Below, one piece after another: positions 25,712 to 35,117 of a stretch of DNA of 64,000 nucleotides. The translations under genes were made by a program, and so were the position numbers. The notes beneath the pieces were generated by a model. That model saw nothing but the letters and a program-made list of their open reading frames with translations. It ran no database searches and had not been told where the DNA came from. The stretch is from positions 1,483,501-1,547,500 of the forward strand of contig NZ_JBANRJ010000001.1 in assembly GCF_037154075.1 (NCBI RefSeq), given 5' to 3'. This DNA is from Sphingobium aromaticiconvertens (lineage in GTDB: Bacteria > Pseudomonadota > Alphaproteobacteria > Sphingomonadales > Sphingomonadaceae). Within the stretch, counting starts at the first letter, position 1, and each line of letters opens with the position of its first letter.

Positions 25712-26049
25712 CTCTCCCCGATACCATTGAGATTTTTTCCATGCAACGGCGGCGCGGCCAAGAAACGAGTGGTAAGTCTTGGGTCTTGCGAACGGGCTAT
25801 TGCACGCGGAGGCGCTTGCTCAGAAGGCGCTTGCATAGATCGTGAGCCAATGTTAGAGCGTGGTATATCGAACGGGTGGTCTTACATTGATACGCATCCT
25901 GAACAGAGGCCTTTAGAGCCGAGAAGAGGATGACTGGTCGGCCAATCCACTAGCTGGTTGGCGCTCGTCGTAGACGCCCTTCGTGCGGAGGCGCAACGAA
26001 CAAAACGATAATCGCGCTTTGACGCGGCAGGTGTGGGAGGATGTTTAGA
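25712..26049. promoter_or_regulatory. Divergent region between TetR gene and TonB receptor
   Basis: About 340 bp without a convincing gene. It must hold the promoters for both divergent genes. A single GTTAGA word near 25852 resembles half of the dyad found upstream of the P450 (38809-38826), but no full palindrome was found. A GGGAGG ribosome site lies just before 26050. Confidence 0.45.
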
Positions 26050-28473
26050 ATGAAGCACTTTCAAAATTCAGATACGGTTGCGGCTCGGAAAGTCGCTCTG
26101 CGAAACTTCGCGAGCCTGGCGGTGATCGCTGCCGCCGTTACGGCTAGTCCGCTCGCGGCGCAGGTTACAGATGCAGCGCAGGTGCCAACGATAACGGAGG
26201 CTGCGCCTCAGGCGGCGGCCGAGCCAGCCACCACCGGGGCTCAATCAAGCCGGGGCAGCATATCGGACGACATCGTCGTCACTGCACGCCGCACTGAGGA
26301 GCGACTTCAGAACGTTCCCGTAGCGGTGACCGCCTTTGGGACAGAGCAGCTTACCGAGCGCAGAATCTTGACGGAGAGTGATCTTCAATCCGTCACGCCC
26401 GGCCTCACCGTTCGGCAGAGCAGCTCGTCGAACCAACTGAGCCTTTCGCTTCGGGGTCAGTCGATTGACGCCTACTCTTATTCTGCTCCAGCCGTACTTA
26501 CCTACTTCAATGAGGTCCAACAGGGCGGCGTCACCGCTACATCGTTTTTCGATCTTCAATCTATTCAGGTCGTCAAAGGGCCGCAGGGCACGCTGTTCGG
26601 CCGCAATGCGACTGGTGGCGCGGTCTTGTATCAGACGCAGGCGCCGACCAGAAATTTTGAGGGCTACGGCCGCGCAGGCTATGGCAATTACGACAATCGG
26701 GAATTGGAAGGCGCGATCAACGTACCGCTGGGTACGTTCGGTGCCTTCCGTGTCTCCGGCAAGCTGCAGAAGCGAGACGGGTTCCAGCACAACCTCTACA
26801 ATGGCGGCAGGCTCAACAGCGTCGACAGTCAAGTGATCCGCGGCAGCCTGCTGATTGCGCCCGAGGGATCAGGATTTGAGAACAAGACGGTATATCAGCA
26901 CGGATTCTTCGGCGGCAATTCGGGCGGGATCAAGCTTCAGAACTTCTATACGCCCGGGCAAACGAACAACGGCAACGCTTTGAACGCGACTGCTGCGGCC
27001 TTGTACCCGGCCGGCTTCATCAACTTCACGACGGATGCGCGCGTCCGGCAGCTTGGGTTCGATGGCATCGCAGATTATCTGCAGAAGCAACAAAAGATCG
27101 GTTTCTACGATTTCTATAACGACGCGGACGGGCGACACCGCGCCAAGCAGGATACCGTGTCAAATACGACGAGCTTCGATTTATCCGATAATTTGGTCAT
27201 CAAAAACATCTTCGGATATAACAATGTGGTTTCGCGGGACAAATCGGATGTCGACGGGTCACCCTTCCAGATCGTGACGCTCGGCGCCGCCGATACGATG
27301 CGCTTCAACTATGTTTTCCGTACGCGTCAGGTCTCGGACGAGTTGCAGCTGCAAGGCAAGGCGTTTGACGAGAAGCTGAGCTACATCTTTGGTCTCTTTG
27401 GGTCGAAGGAGACGCAAGGACAGCAGGCACTTTACAACATCGGTGGAGATTATCCGCAGCCCGGCCCGGCCGGCGCTCCGTTCCAGTACAACTTCAAGAG
27501 TATCGACAAGTCGAGAGCCGTCTTTGGCCAAGCGACATATGCTGTTGCTCCTGAGTTAAATGTCACGCTTGGCGGGCGATACACGTGGGAAAAAATCCGC
27601 ATCGAGCAGCTTCCCGGCGACCTGTACCAATCCATTGGCATCGGCCCCAGAAGCGAGAAGTTTTCAAAGCCGAGCTGGAATGTTGGCATCGACTACCACA
27701 TCACTGACAGCCTGATGGTCTACGCGAACCATCGTGGCAGCTGGCGCACCGGTGGATTTAATGGCACGAGCCTCGATACGATCGACGGCGTGATGGTTCC
27801 GAATGCGTTCAAGCCAGAAACGACCTACGATTTTGAGATTGGCGCGAAATTTGCTGGCCAGATCGGCGGTTTGCCTGCTCGCTTTAACGTCGCCCTTTAC
27901 GATCAATATGTGAAGAATGTTCAGCGGACTGTGTATATCGCGGTCACGGCTGTCAGCGGCAATGTTGCCAAGGCTCGGGTGACTGGAGCGGAGTTGGACG
28001 GCCAGATCACCTTGGCATCCTGGCTGCAGGTTGGCGGCGCATTCAATTACACGAACGCGCGTTATACGGACCCCGACGCCACTGTCGGAAACTTCACACT
28101 CGCCTTCGGTCCCTACGGAGACACGCCGAAATACTCGGGTTCAGCTTATGTTCGGGCCTCGGCAGATCTGCCAAACGGTAACGGAGAAGTGGTGGCCCGT
28201 GGGGATCTCTACGCCCAGTCCGGAAACTTCTACACCAACCTCAACGACAGTCTTTCCCCCGGGACGCGGATACCATCCTATGCCCTGTTGAATGGGCGTT
28301 TGGAGTGGAACGACATCGCCGGAAGCAGAATCTCGGCGGCTGCGTATATTCGCAACATTACTGACAAGAAATATTATGCGGGCGGGCTTGGCCTTGGCGC
28401 TGTCGTTGGCACGAACGGCACTTTGACCGGCATGCCGCGCATGTATGGGGCCGAAGTCTCCTTCAAATTCTAG
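26050..28473 (+). CDS. TonB-dependent outer-membrane receptor
   Basis: A TonB-dependent receptor of about 807 residues that would import a large or hydrophobic substrate across the outer membrane with energy from TonB. A signal peptide is visible (residues about 15-40, ending SPLAAQ). A TonB-box/plug region follows (DDIVVTARRTEERLQNVPVAVTAF), with the plug motif VVKGPQGTLFGRNATGGAV. A long beta-barrel ends in aromatic residues (YGAEVSFKF). The ATG at 26050 is chosen because GGGAGG is at proper distance; the in-frame ATG at 26041 abuts it. This receptor type is greatly expanded in sphingomonads, and its position suggests uptake of the cluster's substrate. Confidence 0.93.
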   Translation: MKHFQNSDTVAARKVALRNFASLAVIAAAVTASPLAAQVTDAAQVPTITEAAPQAAAEPATTGAQSSRGSISDDIVVTARRTEERLQNVPVAVTAFGTEQLTERRILTESDLQSVTPGLTVRQSSSSNQLSLSLRGQSIDAYSYSAPAVLTYFNEVQQGGVTATSFFDLQSIQVVKGPQGTLFGRNATGGAVLYQTQAPTRNFEGYGRAGYGNYDNRELEGAINVPLGTFGAFRVSGKLQKRDGFQHNLYNGGRLNSVDSQVIRGSLLIAPEGSGFENKTVYQHGFFGGNSGGIKLQNFYTPGQTNNGNALNATAAALYPAGFINFTTDARVRQLGFDGIADYLQKQQKIGFYDFYNDADGRHRAKQDTVSNTTSFDLSDNLVIKNIFGYNNVVSRDKSDVDGSPFQIVTLGAADTMRFNYVFRTRQVSDELQLQGKAFDEKLSYIFGLFGSKETQGQQALYNIGGDYPQPGPAGAPFQYNFKSIDKSRAVFGQATYAVAPELNVTLGGRYTWEKIRIEQLPGDLYQSIGIGPRSEKFSKPSWNVGIDYHITDSLMVYANHRGSWRTGGFNGTSLDTIDGVMVPNAFKPETTYDFEIGAKFAGQIGGLPARFNVALYDQYVKNVQRTVYIAVTAVSGNVAKARVTGAELDGQITLASWLQVGGAFNYTNARYTDPDATVGNFTLAFGPYGDTPKYSGSAYVRASADLPNGNGEVVARGDLYAQSGNFYTNLNDSLSPGTRIPSYALLNGRLEWNDIAGSRISAAAYIRNITDKKYYAGGLGLGAVVGTNGTLTGMPRMYGAEVSFKF

Positions 28474-28536
28474 GAACGTCGCCGCGTCGTCTTTTTCCAC
28501 AGGAGGCGGCGCGGCCCTTGCAATAAGAGACCAGTC

Positions 28537-29712
28537 TTGCTCGAGCGCCAGTTCACCGACGACCAGCGGCAGTTCCGCGATGCTTATCGACGTTTCCTTG
28601 CGGACGAGATCGCGCCGCACATGGAGCAATGGCGCGAGAATGGCATTGTTGACCGTGCAGCGTTCCGGAAGGCCGGGGCTCTGGGATTCCTTATGATCTG
28701 GCCCGACGAGGAACTGGGCGGCCTCGGGGATACTGATTTTCGGTTCGAGCAGATCATCATCGAAGAACAACATTACGCACTGGTCGCCGACTGGTTTGCA
28801 CCTTTGCATAGCCGGCTGGTTGGCCCCTATTTTACCCGATTCGGGTCTCCCGAGCAGCAGCGACGGTTTTTACCGCGATGCGCTTCGGGCGAGCACATCC
28901 TGGCGATCGCAATGACGGAACCCGGGACAGGGAGCAATGTCGCAGGTATCAAGACGACCGCCGTAGATGACGGAGACAGCTTCGTTCTGAACGGCAGCAA
29001 GACCTATATTTCCAACGGAATCAATGCGGACATCGTCATCGTGGCAGCGAAGACGGGTGCCGCTCAGTCCCGAGACATCGGTCTCTTCGTCGTCGAGCGA
29101 GGAATGCCAGGGTTCGAGCGTGGGCGTATGCTCAAAAAAATGGGAAATAAGGCTCAGGACACCGCAGAATTGTTCTTCGAAAATGTCGTTGTTCCCAAGT
29201 CGAATGTGCTTGGCGATCCGACGCAGGGTTTTCGGTATCTGATGGAAGGGCTCGCTGAAGAGCGCCTGATTGGCGCGGTCGGCTTTCTGGCCGCAGCGCA
29301 AAAGGCCTTCGACCTGACCGTCGAATTCGTAAGCGATCGAAAGGTCTTCGGGAAATCCGTCAGCGAGTTCCAGAACACCCAGTTCAAATTGGCTGACCTG
29401 CGTACCAAACTGGATATTCAACAGGTCTATGTTGACCAGCAAGTTGCGGCACTCAACGCTGGCAAGCTCACAGCCGTCGACGCGGCGAAATCCAAGCTCG
29501 CCACCAGCGAGTTACTTGCAGATGTCGTTGACGCAGGTGTGCAATTTCACGGGGGAGCCGGCTTCATGGACGAATATCCCATCAGCCGGATGTACTGCGA
29601 TGCCAGAGGCGCGCGCATTTATGCCGGCACGTCCGAAATCATGAAGCTGATCATCAGCCGCAGCATTTTCTCGGACCGGCTCGAACCCTTTGTCGACCGT
29701 TCGGCATACTGA
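28537..29712 (+). CDS. Acyl-CoA dehydrogenase (LCAD-like)
   Basis: The 391-aa FAD enzyme introduces the 2,3-double bond into an acyl-CoA. Typical blocks are ILAIAMTEPGTGSNVAGIKTTA, LNGSKTYISNGINADI and FHGGAGFMDEYPISRMYCDARGARIYAGTSEIMKLI. The usual catalytic Glu of the IYEGT motif is Ala here. As in long-chain acyl-CoA dehydrogenase, the base is probably the Glu in GLAEERLIGAVG (about residue 240). The start is a TTG at 28537, about 30 bp after GGAGG; no better ATG keeps the N-terminal helix QFTDDQRQFRDAYRRFL. It is probably the first enzyme of the beta-oxidation-like set. Confidence 0.92.
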   Translation: MLERQFTDDQRQFRDAYRRFLADEIAPHMEQWRENGIVDRAAFRKAGALGFLMIWPDEELGGLGDTDFRFEQIIIEEQHYALVADWFAPLHSRLVGPYFTRFGSPEQQRRFLPRCASGEHILAIAMTEPGTGSNVAGIKTTAVDDGDSFVLNGSKTYISNGINADIVIVAAKTGAAQSRDIGLFVVERGMPGFERGRMLKKMGNKAQDTAELFFENVVVPKSNVLGDPTQGFRYLMEGLAEERLIGAVGFLAAAQKAFDLTVEFVSDRKVFGKSVSEFQNTQFKLADLRTKLDIQQVYVDQQVAALNAGKLTAVDAAKSKLATSELLADVVDAGVQFHGGAGFMDEYPISRMYCDARGARIYAGTSEIMKLIISRSIFSDRLEPFVDRSAY

Positions 29713-29727
29713 TCGTCAGGAGACGTC

Positions 29728-30510
29728 ATGAATATCAATCAGAATTCCGCTGCGGTTGTCACAGGCGGCGCTTCCGGTCTCGGAGAGGCGACGGCGAGGC
29801 GGCTCGCTGCGGCAGGGGCGAAGGTCGCGCTGTTCGACGTCAATGAAGAGAGGGGCGCCATTGTCGCGCAAGCGATCGGCGGCATATATTGCCGAACGGA
29901 CGTAACGTCCGACGATTCCGTCGCTGAAGCCTTCGCTAAAGCGCGCGCCGCTCATGGCCAGGAGCAGATCCTCGTCAATTGCGCCGGCATCGCAACGGTC
30001 CGTAAGACCGTTGGCCGCAAGCGCGAGACCGGGGACGTTCAGCACTACCCGTTGGCGGAGTTTGAGCGAGTGATTGCTATCAATCTCGTCGGCACGTTTC
30101 GATGCATCGCTCAGTCGTCAGCTGGTATGCTGTCGCTCGAACTTGGGGAAGATGGCGAACGCGGAGTCATCATCAATACCGCCAGCGTGGCAGCGCAAGA
30201 CGGTCAGATGGGCCAGGTTGCCTATACAGCGTCCAAAGCCGCGGTGCTCGGTATGGCGCTGCCGATTGCACGGGACCTGATGGGCGAAGGCATTCGGGTT
30301 AATACGATCGTGCCCGGAATTTTTGAGACGCCGATGATGGCGTCCCTGCCCGAAGCGGCGCGCGTCTCACTTGCAGCATCGGTGCCGTTTCCAAAACGGC
30401 TGGGCCGTCCCGAAGAATTCGCCGAGATGGCTTATGTCATGATCACCAGCGGCTATCTCAATGCCGAGGCAGTCCGGCTCGACGGTGCGATCCGAATGGG
30501 ACCGCGCTAA
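29728..30510 (+). CDS. SDR-family 3-hydroxyacyl-CoA dehydrogenase (HSD10-like)
   Basis: A 260-aa short-chain dehydrogenase. It has the cofactor motif TGGASGLGEA (residues about 12-21), an Asp after beta-2 (LFDVNEE) indicating NAD(H), the NCAG motif and catalytic Ser/Tyr/Lys in INTASVAAQDGQMGQVAYTASKAA. The extended loop before the NLVGTF helix resembles type 2 3-hydroxyacyl-CoA dehydrogenases (HSD10), which act on 3-hydroxy-2-methylacyl-CoA. It lies between the acyl-CoA dehydrogenase (15 bp upstream) and thiolase (24 bp downstream), which supports the third step of a beta-oxidation cycle. Confidence 0.9.
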   Translation: MNINQNSAAVVTGGASGLGEATARRLAAAGAKVALFDVNEERGAIVAQAIGGIYCRTDVTSDDSVAEAFAKARAAHGQEQILVNCAGIATVRKTVGRKRETGDVQHYPLAEFERVIAINLVGTFRCIAQSSAGMLSLELGEDGERGVIINTASVAAQDGQMGQVAYTASKAAVLGMALPIARDLMGEGIRVNTIVPGIFETPMMASLPEAARVSLAASVPFPKRLGRPEEFAEMAYVMITSGYLNAEAVRLDGAIRMGPR

Positions 30511-30534
30511 CAACATTGGAACAGGAGCCACCAG

Positions 30535-31740
30535 ATGGCTGAAGCCTATATTTACGATGCGGTGCGGACTCCGCGAGGGCGGGGCAGGCCTGATGGAGCA
30601 CTTCACGAGATTACCGCGCTCTCCCTTGCCAGCCAGGTTCTTGACGCGATCCGTGACCGGAACGGGCTCGACACCGGCCTGGTGGACGATGTCATCCTCG
30701 GTTGCGTGATGCCGGTGGGCGAACAGGGTAGCGACATAGCCAGGATTGCCACGCTGACGGCAGGCTATGCCCAGCAGGTCCCGGGCGTCCAGATCAACCG
30801 TTTCTGCGCGTCGGGCCTCGAAGCGTGCAACATGGCGGCAGCGAAAGTGGCTTTTGGCGAGGCACGCTTCGTGATCGCCGGCGGCGTTGAGTCGATGTCA
30901 CGTGTTGCGCTCGGTGCTGATGGCGGGGCGATGATGGTCGATCCAAGCTTCGCATACGACCATTATTATGCGCCGCAGGGGATTGGGGCGGATATGATCG
31001 CGACGACCAACGGGTTCACGCGCCATGATGTGGATAGCTACGCTGTCAGCAGCCAGCGTCGAGCGGCTGTAGCCTGGCGAGAGGGACGCTTCGAGAAATC
31101 GATCGTCCCTGTCCTCGATCAAGCTGGCGCGGTCAGGCTTGCGCATGACGAGCATATGCGACCGGACACGGACGTGCAATCACTTAGTGTCCTCAAACCA
31201 GCTTTCGCCCGCTCGGCCGAGGCTGGCTACGCAGCGGCCGCACGGGCTCGTTACCCAGATATGCCGCCAATTGCGCACGTGCACCACGGGGGAAATTCGT
31301 CCGGCATCGTCGATGGCGCGTCAGCGGTACTGATCGGCACCAAGGCGGCGGGCGAGGCTGCAGGATTGAAGCCGCGCGCGCGGATCGTAAAAACTGCGTC
31401 CATCGGCAGCGAGCCGACGATTATGCTTACTGGGCCCGAATTTGTCACCGCCAAGATTCTCGAACGAGCCGGTATGTCGATCGGCGACATCGACCTGTTC
31501 GAACTGAACGAGGCCTTCGCGGCCGTCGTCCTGCGCTATCAACTCGCCCTGGGCATCGATCCGGAGCGACTGAACGTCAACGGCGGTGCGATCGCGATGG
31601 GGCATCCTCTGGGCGCTACTGGCGCGATGATCCTGGGAACCGCCCTTGATGAACTTGAGAGGACGGGCAGGGGCACCGCGCTGATAAACTTGTGTGTGGG
31701 TGCCGGCATGGGCACCGCAACCATTATAGAGCGGGTGTGA
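30535..31740 (+). CDS. Acetyl-CoA acyltransferase (thiolase)
   Basis: A 401-aa thiolase that cleaves 3-ketoacyl-CoA to a shortened acyl-CoA plus acetyl- or propionyl-CoA. The nucleophile is Cys91 in [14 protein letters not shown]. The other active-site residues are in [15 protein letters not shown] (His) and [10 protein letters not shown] (Cys). The N-terminus [19 protein letters not shown] fits the family. It follows the SDR with an AGGAGCC ribosome site and is 8 bp ahead of the hydratase gene. Confidence 0.93.
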   Translation: MAEAYIYDAVRTPRGRGRPDGALHEITALSLASQVLDAIRDRNGLDTGLVDDVILGCVMPVGEQGSDIARIATLTAGYAQQVPGVQINRFCASGLEACNMAAAKVAFGEARFVIAGGVESMSRVALGADGGAMMVDPSFAYDHYYAPQGIGADMIATTNGFTRHDVDSYAVSSQRRAAVAWREGRFEKSIVPVLDQAGAVRLAHDEHMRPDTDVQSLSVLKPAFARSAEAGYAAAARARYPDMPPIAHVHHGGNSSGIVDGASAVLIGTKAAGEAAGLKPRARIVKTASIGSEPTIMLTGPEFVTAKILERAGMSIGDIDLFELNEAFAAVVLRYQLALGIDPERLNVNGGAIAMGHPLGATGAMILGTALDELERTGRGTALINLCVGAGMGTATIIERV

Positions 31741-31748
31741 GAAGGATC

Positions 31749-32702
31749 ATGGAGAACTTCGCAATTACGGTTGACGATACGGGGATCGCTACCCTTTCCT
31801 TCGATGTGCCCGGCAAGTCGCTCAACACCATCACCGCCTCGGTCCAGACGGATCTCGATAGGATCGTTGAGCGATTGAGGGGCGATCCTGCCATCGTTGG
31901 CGCGATCCTGCGTTCGGGTAAGGCGACAGGCTTCTGTGCAGGTGCCGACCTGAAAGAGATGCTCGGCGACATCGAGCGCTGGCGTGGCTGCGACACGCCT
32001 GAGGAGCGCGCTGTCGGCGTTGCTGATGCAGGAGGCCTCAGCCGCCGTATCCGGGCGTTGGAAACATGCGGAAAGCCGATCGTGGGGATCGTCGAGGGTC
32101 TGGCGCTGGGTGGGGGACTGGAACTGGTGCTGGGTTGCCATCATCGGCTTGTCGTTGACAATCCGGACCTGAAGCTCTCGTTTCCCGAGGTCGGGATCGG
32201 GTTGCTTCCGGGCGCAGGGGGCACGCAGCGATTGCCACGCCTCATCGGATTGTTGGCCGCTATGCCGTATCTGCTTGACGCTGCCCCAATATCGCTCGCG
32301 GATGCGATTGCGGGCGGTATCTTCCATCGGGCGCTGCCGGCAGACGCGCTGACGGACGCGGCACGACGCTGGATCCTGGACGGTGGCAGCGCCGTCGCTC
32401 CCTGGGATGAAAAGGGCTTCAAGCTTCCGGGCGGCGGTCCCAACACGCCGTCAGGCTATGCGCAGTTCGGCCCAGCAATCGCAGCAAGATTGGCCGGGGG
32501 GCACGCGACGGCTCCGGCGGCCATCCTCAAATGCCTTTACGAAGGGGTTCAGGTGCCGATCGACGCGGGCCTTCGTATCGAGAACAGATATTTCTTCAAT
32601 ACTGCCCGGTCTGAAGAGGCGGCAGAGCGAATCCAGTCGTTCCTGCAAAGCAGATCGTCCCGCCCCAAGCCTGTCGAAGGGAACGCTCGTGGTACAGATT
32701 GA
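31749..32702 (+). CDS. Enoyl-CoA hydratase domain resembling the N-terminal part of FadJ/FadB
   Basis: The ATG at 31749 gives 317 residues. The crotonase core is clear: [16 protein letters not shown] and [15 protein letters not shown] form the oxyanion hole, and [21 protein letters not shown] carries a catalytic Glu. After the core comes a linker with [10 protein letters not shown] and a segment [28 protein letters not shown]. In multifunctional FadJ/FadB proteins these precede the hydroxyacyl-CoA dehydrogenase domain, which is absent here. The gene ends in [13 protein letters not shown] and overlaps the ferredoxin gene by 14 bp. It could be a derivative of a bifunctional enzyme, with the SDR upstream taking over dehydrogenation. 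Confidence 0.88.
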   Translation: MENFAITVDDTGIATLSFDVPGKSLNTITASVQTDLDRIVERLRGDPAIVGAILRSGKATGFCAGADLKEMLGDIERWRGCDTPEERAVGVADAGGLSRRIRALETCGKPIVGIVEGLALGGGLELVLGCHHRLVVDNPDLKLSFPEVGIGLLPGAGGTQRLPRLIGLLAAMPYLLDAAPISLADAIAGGIFHRALPADALTDAARRWILDGGSAVAPWDEKGFKLPGGGPNTPSGYAQFGPAIAARLAGGHATAPAAILKCLYEGVQVPIDAGLRIENRYFFNTARSEEAAERIQSFLQSRSSRPKPVEGNARGTD

Positions 32703-33006
32703 GGTAGAGGATCGGGAAGGCACGGTCCATGTCCTTGCCGCCGATGCAGGCATCAGTCTCATGGAGGCTATTCGCAATGCCGGGATCGATGAATTGGTCG
32801 CGCTGTGCGGGGGGTGCTGTTCATGTGCGACGTGCCACGTCTTTGTGGATCCGGCCACTTTTGCGCGCCTCCCGGCAATGTCGGGGGACGAGGACGATCT
32901 GTTGGACAGCTCAGACGCAAGATTGCCGCTCTCACGGCTGAGCTGCCAGATCATCCTTGATGAAACGGTAGTCGATCTTCGCGCGACCATCGCGCCGTCG
33001 GATTGA
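32689..33006 (+). CDS. [2Fe-2S] ferredoxin (adrenodoxin/putidaredoxin type)
   Basis: A 105-aa ferredoxin starting at GTG 32689 ([20 protein letters not shown]). The cluster ligands are Cys40, Cys46, Cys49 and Cys86 ([15 protein letters not shown] and LSCQI), the C-x5-C-x2-C-xn-C pattern of P450-type ferredoxins. Two extra cysteines (43, 44) lie in the loop. It is probably the electron donor for the P450 at 37511; no ferredoxin reductase gene is in the window. The start overlaps the hydratase by 14 bp, and it is followed by the thioesterase gene. Confidence 0.92.
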   Translation: MVQIEVEDREGTVHVLAADAGISLMEAIRNAGIDELVALCGGCCSCATCHVFVDPATFARLPAMSGDEDDLLDSSDARLPLSRLSCQIILDETVVDLRATIAPSD

Positions 33007-33008
33007 CG

Positions 33009-33725
33009 ATGTCGACAGGGGCCGTGGATGCATCGGAATCGGGCGATGGAAACCCACCGCCCACCGGAAGCTGGCTGACCGATGCCGATGATGCTGAATT
33101 ACTCGCGCACGACGCGCGATGGACCATTCGGCGACGGGCATCCGCTGCGCTTCGATCGCTCGGCTATATCGTCGCGCGGGGTGATCTCGACGTTGCGGCG
33201 CTTGAGGCGATTGAAGATGTCGTCGAGCGTCAGCTCGCGGCCGTTGCCGGTGTGCCGGATATGGGCGACCGGACCGAGTATATGCGAGCGAGCGGAATCG
33301 AGGGGCCGCGCAATCGCCTGGCGCTTGAAATGAGCGCGGTTGCGGGCCGGTCGAATCCGTCGAGCCTTCCGCTCACCTTGTCCTATGGCGATCAAAACCA
33401 ACTCATCGGCACGTTCACACCATTTGCCTGTCATGAAGGACCGCCTGGTTTCCTGCATGGTGGCCTCATCGCCGCACTTTTCGACGAATTTCTCGGACTT
33501 TCGCAAACAGAGTTGCAACGACCCCCGGCGATGACCGGGACGCTGACGGTTCGGTACATCAAGCCGACACCACTGGCGCGGCCTCTCCATATGACGTTGA
33601 GCGAGATCGTGTCTGACGGCAGAAAGCGCTTTGCTAAAAGCGAGCTTTGGGCGGGTGCGGAACGCACCGCCATTTGCGAAGCGATTTTCATTGAGACGCA
33701 TGACGAGGCGAGTGCTGATGGCTAG
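33009..33725 (+). CDS. Hotdog-fold acyl-CoA thioesterase
   Basis: About 238 residues, with a PaaI/4HBT-type hotdog domain in the C-terminal half: FACHEGPPGFLHGGLIAALFDEFLG contains the conserved HGG helix, followed by GTLTVRYIKPTPLARPLHM. The N-terminal 100 residues are helical, of unknown role. It would hydrolyse a CoA ester, releasing CoA or an end product of the pathway. The ATG at 33009 is preferred; a TTG at 33003 overlapping the ferredoxin stop is possible. It overlaps the flavin reductase start by 8 bp. Confidence 0.85.
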   Translation: MSTGAVDASESGDGNPPPTGSWLTDADDAELLAHDARWTIRRRASAALRSLGYIVARGDLDVAALEAIEDVVERQLAAVAGVPDMGDRTEYMRASGIEGPRNRLALEMSAVAGRSNPSSLPLTLSYGDQNQLIGTFTPFACHEGPPGFLHGGLIAALFDEFLGLSQTELQRPPAMTGTLTVRYIKPTPLARPLHMTLSEIVSDGRKRFAKSELWAGAERTAICEAIFIETHDEASADG

Positions 33726-34251
33726 GGAGAATGTTCTGCAGGGACATCCGGAAGCGGTGGCGTCCGCTTTCAAGGCGGGGCTGAGGCGTCTCGCAACGAC
33801 TGTTTCCTTGGTGACCGTGAATCAGGATGGTGGCTGGGGAGGTATGGCGGCGACCGCCGTCATGCCGATGTGTGCTGAACCGCCTACTCTCTTGGTCGCA
33901 GTCAATCGCAGCGCGTCGATCCACCCCTTTATCTCTGAACGCCGGCATTTCTGCGTTAATTTGCTGGCGCAGCGGCACGCCGAGTTGGTCTCCATTTTCA
34001 GTGGCGGTGCGAAGGGCGCGGACCGTTTCAAGACAGGTAACTGGGAAAACGGACCGGGCGGCCTGCCCATTCTTACGGACGCGCTCGCGCGTTTCATCTG
34101 CCGGACGCAAACCATGGTTGATGTCGGCTCGCACACGCTCCTGACGGCACTGGTCGAGGACGTGGACATGCAGGGGGAAGTTCATCCCTTGCTGTGGATC
34201 GACGGTGATCTTGGCGCGGTCATGGTAGCAAGCAAGGTGATCACATCCTGA
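33718..34251 (+). CDS. Flavin reductase family protein
   Basis: The 177-aa protein matches the FMN-binding flavin reductase family of two-component monooxygenases. Examples are FKAGLRRLATTVSLVTVNQDGGWGGMAATAVMPMCAEPPTLLVAVNRSASIHPFI and FCVNLLAQRHAELVSIFSG. It supplies reduced flavin to a partner oxygenase, probably the luciferase-type enzyme at 40458 in the same cluster. The ATG at 33718 overlaps the thioesterase end. Confidence 0.9.
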   Translation: MARENVLQGHPEAVASAFKAGLRRLATTVSLVTVNQDGGWGGMAATAVMPMCAEPPTLLVAVNRSASIHPFISERRHFCVNLLAQRHAELVSIFSGGAKGADRFKTGNWENGPGGLPILTDALARFICRTQTMVDVGSHTLLTALVEDVDMQGEVHPLLWIDGDLGAVMVASKVITS

Positions 34252-34288
34252 CCCGCTTCAATCTTCCTCATTCCATAGGAAATGGCCG

Positions 34289-35086
34289 ATGACCACCACC
34301 ATACAGTCTCCTGTGGCGCTAGTCAGGAATGGAAATGTCGCGCGTATCATACTCAATCGGCCAGAGGCCGCCAACGCCATCGACATTGCGACGGCGAATG
34401 CGCTGCTCGACACGGTGCTTCGCGTCGAGGAGGATGATACGGTCCGCTGCGTTGTCCTGACAGGGGCCGGCAAATTATTCTGCGGTGGAGGGGACGTCGC
34501 GTCCTTTGCCAGCGCGGGCGGGGAATTGCCAACACTGCTCAAGCAGCTGACTGGCCCGCTGCACGCTGCAATAAACCGCATGCTGCGGATGCCAAAACCC
34601 CTGGTTGTTGCTGTAAATGGTACGTCGGCAGGAGCCGGACTGGGGCTTTCGCTCATTGGCGATATAGTCATCGCGGTGCAGAGCGCGAAGTTCGTGCCTG
34701 CCTATGGCGCCATCGGTCTGACGGCCGATGGTGGACTGACCTGGCTTCTGCCGCGGCTGATCGGAATGCGGCGCGCGCAGGAAATGATGATGACGAACCG
34801 GTCGGTCAGTGCAGAAGAGGCCGTGCGCTGGGGCCTGATCACCCGCGCCGTCGAGGCCGAAGTTTTCGAGCAGGACATTCAGGAAACGGCCGAACGGCTT
34901 GCGGCCTCGCCGGTCCGTGCCATCGGCCGGCTTCGATCGCTACTCCTGTCTAGCCACACAAACGCGGTCGAAACCCAGATGGAACTCGAAGCTGCAACGA
35001 TGGCTCAATGCGGGCGCGATGTGGAGGCACAGGAGGGGATCGCCGCGATGCTACAGAAGCGAAAAGCCGACTTCTCGCTTCTCTGA
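34289..35086 (+). CDS. Enoyl-CoA hydratase/isomerase
   Basis: A 265-aa crotonase with the oxyanion-hole segments GKLFCGGGDVASFA and NGTSAGAGLGLSL and the conserved AYGAIGLTADGGLTWLLPRLIG. The position normally occupied by a catalytic Glu has Asp (ADGG), as in several isomerases and dehalogenase-like crotonases. It may be an isomerase rather than a hydratase. It is the last gene of the rightward operon and is convergent with the SDR at 35118. Confidence 0.9.
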   Translation: MTTTIQSPVALVRNGNVARIILNRPEAANAIDIATANALLDTVLRVEEDDTVRCVVLTGAGKLFCGGGDVASFASAGGELPTLLKQLTGPLHAAINRMLRMPKPLVVAVNGTSAGAGLGLSLIGDIVIAVQSAKFVPAYGAIGLTADGGLTWLLPRLIGMRRAQEMMMTNRSVSAEEAVRWGLITRAVEAEVFEQDIQETAERLAASPVRAIGRLRSLLLSSHTNAVETQMELEAATMAQCGRDVEAQEGIAAMLQKRKADFSLL

Positions 35087-35117
35087 TCCGAACATGCACC
35101 CGCTGGCGCACCGGCGG

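Noticed and set aside
30535..31740. A role in polyhydroxybutyrate synthesis for the thiolase
   Set aside because: No phaB or phaC is nearby and the gene is embedded between a dehydrogenase and a hydratase in a degradative order.
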